Positions 14,960 to 23,278 of a stretch of 45,560 nt of DNA are shown in pieces. Numbering within the stretch: position 1 is the first letter of the stretch; each line of letters opens with the position of its first letter. A program made the position numbers and the translations under genes. Source of the DNA: a virus; the IMG/VR virus record IMGVR_UViG_3300044951_000866, positions 1 through 45,560 of that record. The stretch is one strand, 5' to 3'. The notes beneath the pieces were generated by a model, which had not been told where the DNA came from, ran no database searches, and saw only the letters and a program-made list of their open reading frames with translations.

Positions 14960-16401
14960 GACGAACTAGTAATTCCTCCAGTAGGAACAATTGTAATACT
15001 TCCTTTTTTCATAAATTGAATAGAAGTAGGGTCACTCCCAGATAATGCAACAGTTGAGTATTCAACTCCTTCAATTCCATGAATTGTCTTATAAACAACA
15101 CCTAAATTTAATGATTCACCAAAATCTAAGTTGTCTAGTTCAAATAAGTAAGTTAAAGCAGCGGTAACTGCAGAAACAACAGAAGATTGTACATAAGAGT
15201 TGTTAATTGTTACTGATGCAGAAATAGTTTTAGGTACAAAACTGACCGACGCGCCAGTGTTTACAGTCACCCCCAAAGTTGCTACCGCTTGCAATGAGGT
15301 GTTGATGTTTGTTTTTGTTTCCGTTTCTAATGCGTAAGACGTTGCTGAAGCAGAAGTAAAATCAGCAATATAAGGAATTGCATAAACAGTTACGCTACCC
15401 CCTCCGGCATTTGGAGTAAACGTGCACATTGCTTTGTAAACCCCATCAACTAACAAGGCTCGGTTTGTAAAATCGTTTAAAGTAACAGCACGATCTTGAG
15501 ATTTAATAATTGATTTAATTGAAGTTTTTAACGATGCAACTGTTTCTCCGTCCGTACCGCCTACAGCAGAAGTAGAAGAAGCAACAGAAAGACCAGAAAT
15601 TGCTGTTTTAAAAGAAGTAATAGAGTTTACGCCAACGTTTCCAGAAGACCCGCTAGTAGTTTTGTATTTTGCTTGTATCTTTACTCCAGTTGGAGGAATA
15701 CGACCGCTTAATCTGTTACCAAAAACAACTTCAGTTGCATTTGCAGAGTTTACGTAAATCGCGTAAGCGTTAACTCCAGAAGCAACAATGTTGGTGTCAT
15801 CAACTCTTGTCCAATTTATGTATGAAAGACCGTCTTCGTTTACTGAAACTTGAACGGTATTTGGAATAACATTTGTTTTTGAAAGGGAGTACCTTTGGCC
15901 AATTTGACCAGAAGCTGAAGTAGTTAATTGTTCTGCGTAAACAATAGAACCTTCTTTTACCGTAACTGCTACCGTGCCACCACCAGCTACCGACGCTTCA
16001 GTTTCTGAATAGAAGTTATACAATGTGTTATTAAATGACCCAGAAAACATAGTTTCAGCTGGGATTACAATAGGAACTGATGATGCAGTGGAGTTTGATA
16101 CATAGACTGTGGCTCTTGCTGCAGACCTATTGCGTGGTTTGTAATCAAAAAGGTTAGCTAAGGCTAAAACGCTTTCGCGTTGAGTTGCAGTATCTAGGAA
16201 AGACTCTCCGGCAGCCCTGTCAATGTAATAATGGAGGATGTCTCCCATGTACGCCCACATGTCAACTAGGACCATAGAAAAGTCAGACGGGTCTCTGTCC
16301 GTCCATTCCGGTATAGTCCGTTCTGCTCTAGCTAATAGATCACGTCTAATGTTTGAGTAGTCTCTGCTAGCAAAGTCAAATCCTGGTCTTTCAAGTGCCA
16401 T
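14956..16401 (-). CDS. Baseplate J-like wedge protein (P2 gpJ / T4 gp6 family)
   Basis: A 481-residue wedge component. The N-terminal signature DPSDFSMVLVDMWAYMGDIL and YYIDRAAGESFLDTATQRES, with LANLFDYKPR, is typical of baseplate J-like proteins, where it packs around the hub. The central part is beta-rich, and the C-terminal segment (FELDNLDFGESL) is the usual dimerisation end. GGAGTAAGAA precedes the ATG at 16401. It lies directly after the gp25-like gene and before the gpI-like gene. Length fits the family. Confidence 0.9.
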   Translation of the reverse strand: MALERPGFDFASRDYSNIRRDLLARAERTIPEWTDRDPSDFSMVLVDMWAYMGDILHYYIDRAAGESFLDTATQRESVLALANLFDYKPRNRSAARATVYVSNSTASSVPIVIPAETMFSGSFNNTLYNFYSETEASVAGGGTVAVTVKEGSIVYAEQLTTSASGQIGQRYSLSKTNVIPNTVQVSVNEDGLSYINWTRVDDTNIVASGVNAYAIYVNSANATEVVFGNRLSGRIPPTGVKIQAKYKTTSGSSGNVGVNSITSFKTAISGLSVASSTSAVGGTDGETVASLKTSIKSIIKSQDRAVTLNDFTNRALLVDGVYKAMCTFTPNAGGGSVTVYAIPYIADFTSASATSYALETETKTNINTSLQAVATLGVTVNTGASVSFVPKTISASVTINNSYVQSSVVSAVTAALTYLFELDNLDFGESLNLGVVYKTIHGIEGVEYSTVALSGSDPTSIQFMKKGSITIVPTGGITSSS

Positions 16402-16410
16402 TTCTTACTC

Positions 16411-16821
16411 CTAAATAAAAGAATCTTCAGTAAGATTCGTTGGGGAAACTACGTCAAATTTTACTAATTGGGGGGAACCTAAAGGTAGTTTGTAAACTAC
16501 TGTTATACCTAGTGTAGTATCTGGTGACCCAAAAGCCGCTATAGAATTTGTTGGGGCCAGCTTTACATCAAGAATAGACACATCGCTTACTGCTGCTTGA
16601 ATATCAGACTTTGCTTCTACAATATGGTCTGTAAGCTCAATTTCATCTATTACATCAAATAGTAAAGTTTGGATACCAAAGCCGTATTTGTGGCGCATAA
16701 CACGTTCATACTTTTGGGTCACAAGAACGTTTACAATTTTCTGCTCTGTAGCCACAGACATAGATGAAGTTGTAGCAGTCTTACCACCGCTAAATTGAAA
16801 TGGAATTTTAATAGCTTTCAT
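16411..16821 (-). CDS. gp25/gpW-like baseplate wedge protein
   Basis: A 136-residue protein matching the GPW/gp25 family. Characteristic segments are IVNVLVTQKYERVMRHKYGFG (the EPRRP-like region at the sheath contact) followed by LTDHIVEAKSDIQAAV and a terminal beta hairpin. In contractile systems this protein links the baseplate wedge to the first sheath ring and triggers contraction. GGAGTAAC precedes the ATG. Its place between the spike gene and the gpJ-like gene is canonical. Confidence 0.85.
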   Translation of the reverse strand: MKAIKIPFQFSGGKTATTSSMSVATEQKIVNVLVTQKYERVMRHKYGFGIQTLLFDVIDEIELTDHIVEAKSDIQAAVSDVSILDVKLAPTNSIAAFGSPDTTLGITVVYKLPLGSPQLVKFDVVSPTNLTEDSFI

Positions 16822-16823
16822 AG

Positions 16824-17588
16824 TTACTCCGTTAGTAATATCATTGATAACATTGCTGTGTATGATCTGCTCAAACTGCTGTTTGAATTAACAACTTTAA
16901 GTGAAAGTACCTCTGTGCCATAAAAAAACATATTACATGTAAGTACTATTGACAAAGCTCCCGCAAAAGACGTTACCGGAGTAGCAGACACAAAATTATC
17001 TACTGTAAGCATTGCGGTTTGCGTTCCAGCAGCAGCACTTGTAGTTATTGTTACACTAATTGCGTATAATCCAGATTGGGGAAAAATTGCCTGACTTGGA
17101 AGCCCCCCAATCCATGAGTTATTATTGTATTTTTCAAAATCTAAAGTGTCAAATTCAATAAGACCAGTTGATAAAGGGCCTACAGTTTGTGGGGCCACCC
17201 GACTAACTCTCATGCGGTACATGTCAAGGTTTTCGTTTACTACTGAATCATGGGCTAATTTATCTGTAGTAACAGACGCATTGGCTAATTTATCTGTAGT
17301 AACAGACGCATCTGCGATTACTGGAGGCTCAACTGCGATTACTGGAGGCTCAACTGGGTACAACAAAAACACATTAGAAAACTTGTCGTCTTCTACTGCT
17401 ACAAGGACTTGTTCCCCAACATTAGGAACAGCCCATACACCAGATACTGCTGCTCGGCCAATAGTAGATACAGCGATGCTTGTGCTTGTGCCAAGCACTG
17501 ATGGAATAGAAACGTAAAGAGAACCAGTAGTTGAAGACGACGCAGTTACTACTGCTCGATATATTTGCATCCCGTTATACATACGCAT
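16824..17588 (-). CDS. Baseplate spike-type protein with OB-like N-terminus and C1q-like C-terminus
   Basis: A 254-residue protein. The N-terminal 80 residues (VWAVPNVGEQVLVAVEDDKF and FLLYP) fit the OB fold of gpV/gp5 spike proteins. A short repeat zone follows: VEPPVIA twice and DASVTTDKLA-type units twice. The C-terminal 130 residues (FPQSGLYAISVTITTS, LTVDN, then paired strands) resemble a C1q/TNF-like jelly roll, a trimeric receptor-binding or stabilising fold. It overlaps the hub gene by 14 bases. The usual needle-like beta helix of spikes is missing, so the C-terminal domain may be a decoration or a binding head. Confidence 0.65.
   Translation of the reverse strand: MRMYNGMQIYRAVVTASSSTTGSLYVSIPSVLGTSTSIAVSTIGRAAVSGVWAVPNVGEQVLVAVEDDKFSNVFLLYPVEPPVIAVEPPVIADASVTTDKLANASVTTDKLAHDSVVNENLDMYRMRVSRVAPQTVGPLSTGLIEFDTLDFEKYNNNSWIGGLPSQAIFPQSGLYAISVTITTSAAAGTQTAMLTVDNFVSATPVTSFAGALSIVLTCNMFFYGTEVLSLKVVNSNSSLSRSYTAMLSMILLTE
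17251..17352. repeat. Two adjacent tandem duplications in the spike gene
   Basis: A 30-bp unit is repeated at 17251-17280 and 17281-17310 with one mismatch. Immediately after it a 21-bp unit is repeated at 17311-17331 and 17332-17352 with one mismatch. Both are multiples of three, so they lengthen the linker in frame. The near-identity at DNA level points to recent slippage or duplication. Confidence 0.9.
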
Positions 17589-18738
17589 TTACTCTTTCTG
17601 AACTTGCGCGCCATTCTCCTGCAACAAACTCAGGTTCTGGGGCTGCTTGTGCTAGTTGTGTTGGAGGAATAACAAATGATTCAGATGTATTAAAATCTCT
17701 GCTTATTTCTAGTTTTGTAAAATAACTAGATCCACCAATAGTGTGCGTTACGTCCCGGACATACCACAAACCGTCAAAGTGTGAGTTGTAACCAGTTACT
17801 TTAACAACTCCACCAGGCACAATTCCAGAACCTGCACTAATTTCTACGCTTGCGTTAAATGGGAATGTGCGGCGTTCTTTTGCCCCAATTATCTTCTCAG
17901 CTTCCGCAACAGTTTGGACAGCTTCTAAAACTACGTTGTTAAATTTAGACGGGTGGTCAACTCCAGACCATGACTCCGTAGAAAACGCGGTGCTATAAAC
18001 AGTGTGCGAAACGCCATCACCATCTAAAGAGCTAACTTCATAATTGGTTGAGTACCCTTGTGGGGTTACATATCCAAAAGTACCTTTAAAACTAAGAATG
18101 TTTCCTGGTGCAGCAGCAATATTTGAAGAAACTGACGTTAGTTCTTCATATGAAGGGCGTCTTCCAATAGCTTTAAATGGGTCCCAAATGTGCATGTGAG
18201 TTCCGTGGACAGTAATTGAATACCCATATTTTTCGCATATACGAATTAAAAATGCCCAATCAGATTCACCCTTTTGCATAAGCCTAGGCAACACAAAACT
18301 GTCGTCAATAACATCAAGACTAAACCTATACGTATCACACATCTGTTCAGCAATAGATTTAATGCTTACATTTTCCCAAAGTTTACTTTTTGCCCCCATC
18401 ATTGACATAGAAGCTCCAAAACATACTAAACGAACTGTTTGAAATGGGCTGTTATTAACAATAGGAGCACGACTATCTGATTCTGGTTCAACATACAAAA
18501 CACGCCCACAAAAGTCTTGTGATCGTCCAGGTCCAGAAGAAAGTGTGACTCGTACTGGTGCGTCAATGTAATCGGTAATATATTTTGAAGGAATACCGGC
18601 AAGTTTTAAAACAACCATGTCGTGTTTATTAACACAAAGATCTATAGTTACTTGTTGAATTGAATGGTAATTAACTTCAACATTGTGCAGGGCAATATGT
18701 GTTTTTGGAGAAAGTGGATTGCCACTATTAATAATCAT
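17575..18738 (-). CDS. Baseplate hub protein (P2 gpD / T4 gp27-like)
   Basis: A 387-residue hub protein of the phage late control gene D/VgrG N-terminal family, which forms the trimeric hub joining tube to spike. Supporting segments are the repeated beta-barrel strands in residues 1-110, SIKSIAEQMCDTYRF and the signature QKGESDWAFLIRICEKYGYS (compare Q.ES.dfl.RL.e..G), then a second barrel ending GLWYVRDVTHTI. It overlaps the stop of the LysM gene (ATGA) and runs into the spike gene. The order LysM, hub, spike is the usual order for contractile tails. Confidence 0.88.
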   Translation of the reverse strand: MIINSGNPLSPKTHIALHNVEVNYHSIQQVTIDLCVNKHDMVVLKLAGIPSKYITDYIDAPVRVTLSSGPGRSQDFCGRVLYVEPESDSRAPIVNNSPFQTVRLVCFGASMSMMGAKSKLWENVSIKSIAEQMCDTYRFSLDVIDDSFVLPRLMQKGESDWAFLIRICEKYGYSITVHGTHMHIWDPFKAIGRRPSYEELTSVSSNIAAAPGNILSFKGTFGYVTPQGYSTNYEVSSLDGDGVSHTVYSTAFSTESWSGVDHPSKFNNVVLEAVQTVAEAEKIIGAKERRTFPFNASVEISAGSGIVPGGVVKVTGYNSHFDGLWYVRDVTHTIGGSSYFTKLEISRDFNTSESFVIPPTQLAQAAPEPEFVAGEWRASSERVNAYV

Positions 18739-18977
18739 CTAGGTATCCGAAGTGTTGTTCCAATAGGAATTACATCTGGCCATTGTATTTGCGGGTTAAA
18801 ATCTGCTATTTCCCAATAACGCGTACCATCATTTAATATTTTTGATGCAATAATTTGAAAAGTGTCGCCACCTCTTGATGTGTATTGGTAATAGCTACGT
18901 GTTGAGTACTCAACTCTATTAGCTGTTGTATTAGATACTGATAATCGGTAACGGTTAGAACTAGTGTAAGTAGCCAT
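18735..18977 (-). CDS. LysM-domain tail protein (gpX/gp53-like)
   Basis: An 80-residue protein whose C-terminal half is a LysM motif: YTSRGGDTFQIIASKILNDG, then WEIADFNPQI and IPIGTTLRIPR. In contractile tails small LysM proteins sit on the tube-hub junction and bind the baseplate rather than peptidoglycan. The ATG at 18977 lies three bases after the preceding TAA, with GAAGG upstream; a longer frame would overlap the previous gene without a ribosome-binding site. Confidence 0.85.
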   Translation of the reverse strand: MATYTSSNRYRLSVSNTTANRVEYSTRSYYQYTSRGGDTFQIIASKILNDGTRYWEIADFNPQIQWPDVIPIGTTLRIPR

Positions 18978-18979
18978 TT

Positions 18980-20719
18980 TTATGAACCTTCCGACCAATT
19001 TAAATTGTAATTTACGTACAAACCTTCTGTATGACCTTTTACTTGAGCAATGTATTGAACAGACGTTGCAGGTCGTTTGTGTTCTTGCAACCCAATAACA
19101 ATAGCTGTAACTTCAAGTTGCCAAATAACAATGAAATACCCCTCTCCCCTTACATTGTTTCTAGCAACAGCTGCACCGTTTGTTAATTCTGGTTTACTAC
19201 CTCTTTCACCTTTTATTAAAAGTCTACGGGCACCAGCTTTTTCGCCACTTCCCCATTCACTTTTACTTGAAGCACTTTTACTACCTTGATAGTACCCAGC
19301 TAATGATACGTTAGGAGTGTCATCTAATTTTGTTATTATTTCTTCAGAAAGACCTTTTGTGTAATTGTTAGAACCAGCGGCTGTTGCCAATACAGCAGTT
19401 GCCTCATTTTTGGTAGACCATCCGTTTACACCATAGGCACCATATATTTTGCATTGCCAATTGTAACTAACTGTAAATTGAGTATCCAATTCATAAAGGT
19501 TTAGAATATCGTCAGTGTCTTCCCCACTGCCTACTTTAGGTTTAACATTGTCAAATCTAAAAATAAAGTTATCTTTATGTGTTTGAACGTTATCTAAATT
19601 ATTACCACTTTGATATGTTCCACCATTTTTCATGGTGGCGTAACCAACTGGTGTTGGATTGCTTGTAAAAGTATCAACACTTGGATTGTTACCTCTACCA
19701 AACCCAAAAGTAATTGAATTTGCTGTTGTTTTTAATGCGGCAATTAATTCTCTACTACCTTCTGCATCTTCTCTAATTGCATCTTCTTCTGCTTCTCGTG
19801 CAGCCGCAAATTGATGAGTTAAAAATGTGTCTGTTCTTGCAAAACCAATGTACACAGCCATCATTGAAACGCTTACTTTGCAAGTTACAGGAACCATTTT
19901 TGTACTAAATTTTAAGAAATCAACGTTAGTACCAGTAATAAAACCATCAAGCATAAATAATGATGAAAACATTAACCGCACTGGGTTTGGCATTAAAAAT
20001 GCAGCATTACCGTCGTTCATACTTTGAAATTCAGCTCCGTTTGCTACAGATGCTGGGTCATAAGCCGAGAAGGCTGTTGATGGAGTTGTAGTTTCGTCAG
20101 TTGTACCAGTGTCTTCTTCTGCTGCTGGGTTAGCGTTACCATACACGCGCGTAGCATTATTTTGAATACCTTTTAATTGACTATCTATCATATTTTTAGA
20201 TAAGCCTTGACCAATGACTGTGTACAAAACATTTAAATCAGCTAAAACACCAATTTGATCAACAAACTTTAAATCAGCGTGTTGGCTGTCCACCCCACCT
20301 TCTCCTCGTGCTACTTCCATTTGCCGATCAAACAACAAGTCAAATTGAAAGTTCATTTGTGCGCCAATTGGCTGAGCTAACTGAGCCGGGTCTTGAAGTA
20401 CAGCCAAATACATGTCTTCGCGCATTTGAACACTTTGACGAATATCTTGTGGATTAAATTGAAAGTTACATCTGTTAATAGGAGTGTTACCCAAAGATGG
20501 TTGTTGTAAGTTCCTAATGAAACCACGTTGTATTTTGTACGGAGGAAAAAGAACTGGAGTAACACCACGATTATCTAGTGCTTCTTGGGCTGATAAAAAC
20601 CTAATATTGTTAGGTGGGTATAAAAACTGGCTGTTAGATACACCTCCGTCTCTTACCCCTTCAGCCATTTGGTCAACTTTAAAAAACCCATTATTCCTAT
20701 AACCATCTATATTAGGCAT
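18980..20719 (-). CDS. Tail/baseplate protein with CIS-tube-like motif
   Basis: A 579-residue structural protein. The segment CNFQFNPQDIRQSV near residue 85 resembles the FQFNP signature of contractile-injection-system tube-initiator proteins that bind LysM partners, and the next gene is indeed a LysM protein. A low-complexity Glu/Thr-rich insertion (about 200-220) and a helical stretch (AAAREAEEDAIREDAEGS) split the protein into domains. It probably sits between tube and hub. It starts one base inside the tape measure stop (TAATG). The large size, compared with about 230 residues for simple CIS tube initiators, implies added domains of unknown role. Confidence 0.6.
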   Translation of the reverse strand: MPNIDGYRNNGFFKVDQMAEGVRDGGVSNSQFLYPPNNIRFLSAQEALDNRGVTPVLFPPYKIQRGFIRNLQQPSLGNTPINRCNFQFNPQDIRQSVQMREDMYLAVLQDPAQLAQPIGAQMNFQFDLLFDRQMEVARGEGGVDSQHADLKFVDQIGVLADLNVLYTVIGQGLSKNMIDSQLKGIQNNATRVYGNANPAAEEDTGTTDETTTPSTAFSAYDPASVANGAEFQSMNDGNAAFLMPNPVRLMFSSLFMLDGFITGTNVDFLKFSTKMVPVTCKVSVSMMAVYIGFARTDTFLTHQFAAAREAEEDAIREDAEGSRELIAALKTTANSITFGFGRGNNPSVDTFTSNPTPVGYATMKNGGTYQSGNNLDNVQTHKDNFIFRFDNVKPKVGSGEDTDDILNLYELDTQFTVSYNWQCKIYGAYGVNGWSTKNEATAVLATAAGSNNYTKGLSEEIITKLDDTPNVSLAGYYQGSKSASSKSEWGSGEKAGARRLLIKGERGSKPELTNGAAVARNNVRGEGYFIVIWQLEVTAIVIGLQEHKRPATSVQYIAQVKGHTEGLYVNYNLNWSEGS

Positions 20720-23100
20720 TATCTTCCTCTCAAACTTTCCAACTCTACTTCATGCCGCATTAAAGCGATAAGCTCATTTGCAATCTTTTTTAAATCTGCT
20801 TTTGAACCAGCACCAGAAATATTTATTGTTGGACTTAAATTTATAGTAGTTCCGCTTTTTACTACTGAAACGCCTTGCCCACCTTGACCAGAGTTTGATC
20901 TAATCATTCTGGTTGTTTCAAGAGTTTGAATTGGATCTGGATCCCCTAATTTGATTGACGAAGATGCTGGCATAGCCATAGAAGGTGTTCTGCTAGCGTT
21001 TATTGACCCACCCACATCAGCAGCAACTCTTGTAGAAATTGTTTGATAAGGCATGTGCTCCATTCCAGCCGAACCATAACCTTCTGCAACGGAAGGTTCT
21101 AAGGCGCTAACACCTGAGCCACTGGCTGCAATAGGTGTAGCACCTACTGAACCAGCATCCGAACTTGAATCTTTAGGAGTTGGGCCATCTGTACCGTAAC
21201 CCCATGTTGCACCACGTGCTTCGTATGTCTCTCTTGACTCTGGAAGGTCAGAAGGGCCTACGTGGTAGACTTCATTACGAGCACCAGCATGTCGCAATTG
21301 ATAGTTTGCTGCAAATTTACGAATTGCGTCTTCTGCAGCTTTAGAACTTCCTAAGTCAACTGCTAACCCAAGTTTGTGCATAGAGCGGCCAGGAGCAGCA
21401 ACATCATGCCCGCCTGCTTTTTTAACCCAGTAAGTGCCGCCCCATTGTTTGTAATCTTTTTTAGAAGCAGCGTCTAAACCGTCATATTCAGCTTTTGACA
21501 AAGACGTTTTGCTGTAGTTGTTTTTAAACAAAACTTCTTGGAAATCGTCATCTCTGTACCCACCACCATACCCAACTTCTGGGTGGGCTCGTAGTAGACC
21601 AAGTACTCGTTCTTGTAGTTTTGGGTGTACTTTTTTAAAATCTTCACGTGATTTAAGTTTTGAAATAGAAACACGGCCAGCACCTTCAATTGGTACGTAA
21701 ATACTGTCGTCGCTCTTGTTGCTACTTTTAACTTCTTTTTTAGCGTTTGAAACAGCAGGTTTAGTACCTCCAGTTTGAACATTGGGAGGGTCACCTAAAA
21801 AACCTGTTGCTCCAGTAAAAATAGAGGTTGCAATTTTCTGAGAACCAATGCCACCAATTAAACCTGAAAGCTTGTCTTCCAAAGCACCAAACATTTTTGT
21901 AAGGCTTTGTGTTTGTTTTTCAAGTTCAGCGTAGTTGTCTACTTGCCTGCGGGAGTAATTTTCACTTCTTTTAGTTTCTAACCGTTGCGTTTCTTCTACT
22001 TGAGTAGCAAAGTTTCCTTCAATACCCATAGTTTCACGTTGGGCTTTTACACTAGGGTCGTACAGGCCCTTACCGCCCTTTTCTTTATAGGTAAGGTTTT
22101 CTTTAGCGTATTGAAGGACTTGAGTAACCATTGACTCAGGGACACCCATTTGCTTTAATTTTGAACGGGTAACAGAACCTGGAGCAAAAGCAGAATCAAC
22201 CATTTTTTTGTTAGTAAGTCCAGCACTTTTTACAATGCTCTTCATTACTTCCATCATTGACTTTTGTTTTCCACCAGGACCAATTAAACCAATACCACCC
22301 ATCATAAACATTTGATTGGCAGTTCCAGGGCTAGCAAGGTTGCTAATCATCCCAGTAACATCTCCAGTGCTCAATCCATACCCACTAATAGTACGCATGG
22401 CTTCAATACTGGAGGCTTGTTGAACACCACTAATGCCAGTTGCTGATTCCATAGCCATGATGTCTTCAATACCACCAGCACCAAGGCGGTAATTGGTTAA
22501 TGGCATGCGGTATTTAGTACTAACACCAAGTTGGTCTAAACCATGCATTTGTTGATATAAAACTGAGGTACGGTCTGCTTGTAGTGTGTAGTCTCGGTTG
22601 TTAGCCATGCTTTTATTTGCTGCACTAATAGCCATATTGGCCATTTTGGTGCCAGCAGCAGCAGCAGCTACATAAGGGTTAGCTTTAGCAAAACCTTGAA
22701 CACCTAGTGCAGAGGCTGCTTTTGCAAGAGGGTCTCCACCGATACCCAAAAATTCTGAACCAGCACTTTTTAAAGTGCTAATCATCTTTGTTGCTTTAGA
22801 CCCACCACCAGAAGAGATGGGTCCACCAGCTATGTTGGTGCCAGCAGCACCTTGGGTGGTTGTTGCTGTTGTGGTGTTTACCCCAGAAAGAGCTTGCCCA
22901 GCAGCAGCAGCAGATTTGTTAATGCTGTCAAGTTGAGCTTGTACTTTTTTAAGTCTTCCTAAGAGAGCATCAATACTCTTGTCTGCACTTGACAAAGACT
23001 GTGGATTAATAGAGAGGCCTTGACCAACAGCTTTCATTAGACGGCTACCAAAGCCGCCAATTGAACCTTCAGCACCAGACTGGGATAAGTTGTTACTCAT
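20719..23100 (-). CDS. Tape measure protein with M15 peptidase domain
   Basis: A 793-residue protein directly after the tail chaperone, the standard tape-measure position. The N-terminal 430 residues are Ala/Gly/Ser/Met-rich and helical with hydrophobic patches. Residues about 480-620 form an M15 (VanY/D-Ala-D-Ala carboxypeptidase-like) domain: SMHKLGLAVDLG with H575 and D582, and EVYHVGPS with H613 as the third zinc ligand. It would cut the peptide part of peptidoglycan during genome injection. The C-terminal 170 residues are flexible. The ribosome-binding site is strong (AGGAGG at seven bases). Confidence 0.88.
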   Translation of the reverse strand: MSNNLSQSGAEGSIGGFGSRLMKAVGQGLSINPQSLSSADKSIDALLGRLKKVQAQLDSINKSAAAAGQALSGVNTTTATTTQGAAGTNIAGGPISSGGGSKATKMISTLKSAGSEFLGIGGDPLAKAASALGVQGFAKANPYVAAAAAGTKMANMAISAANKSMANNRDYTLQADRTSVLYQQMHGLDQLGVSTKYRMPLTNYRLGAGGIEDIMAMESATGISGVQQASSIEAMRTISGYGLSTGDVTGMISNLASPGTANQMFMMGGIGLIGPGGKQKSMMEVMKSIVKSAGLTNKKMVDSAFAPGSVTRSKLKQMGVPESMVTQVLQYAKENLTYKEKGGKGLYDPSVKAQRETMGIEGNFATQVEETQRLETKRSENYSRRQVDNYAELEKQTQSLTKMFGALEDKLSGLIGGIGSQKIATSIFTGATGFLGDPPNVQTGGTKPAVSNAKKEVKSSNKSDDSIYVPIEGAGRVSISKLKSREDFKKVHPKLQERVLGLLRAHPEVGYGGGYRDDDFQEVLFKNNYSKTSLSKAEYDGLDAASKKDYKQWGGTYWVKKAGGHDVAAPGRSMHKLGLAVDLGSSKAAEDAIRKFAANYQLRHAGARNEVYHVGPSDLPESRETYEARGATWGYGTDGPTPKDSSSDAGSVGATPIAASGSGVSALEPSVAEGYGSAGMEHMPYQTISTRVAADVGGSINASRTPSMAMPASSSIKLGDPDPIQTLETTRMIRSNSGQGGQGVSVVKSGTTINLSPTINISGAGSKADLKKIANELIALMRHEVELESLRGR

Positions 23101-23113
23101 TTATAATGCCTCC

Positions 23114-23278
23114 TTACTTGCTTCTCCATTTTGCCATATGGAACCAAAAGTCCCGTTGGCGGACAGTCATTGACCGTAAATCCGTAAGGTTAAACCCTTT
23201 GTAAACAGAGGCTATGAGTTCGTATTCCCAATAAGTGTATTTAAGATTAACCAAGTAAAAGGGATATCCAATCAAGCA
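23114..23278 (-). CDS. Frameshift-expressed extension of the tail assembly chaperone
   Basis: A 54-codon open frame overlapping the end of the chaperone gene in the +1 (or -2) frame and ending TAA just before the tape measure Shine-Dalgarno site. It encodes KYTYWEYELIASVYKGFN, then LTDLRSMTVRQRDFWF and HMAKWRSK, a coding-like sequence typical of the second half of phage tail chaperones. It has no start codon with a ribosome-binding site. The zero frame reads TCC CTT TTA CTT GGT TAA; a +1 slip of the CTT tRNA to TTT (as at the RF2 site) enters this frame and gives a fusion of about 309 residues. Confidence 0.75.
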   Translation of the reverse strand, partial: CLIGYPFYLVNLKYTYWEYELIASVYKGFNLTDLRSMTVRQRDFWFHMAKWRSK

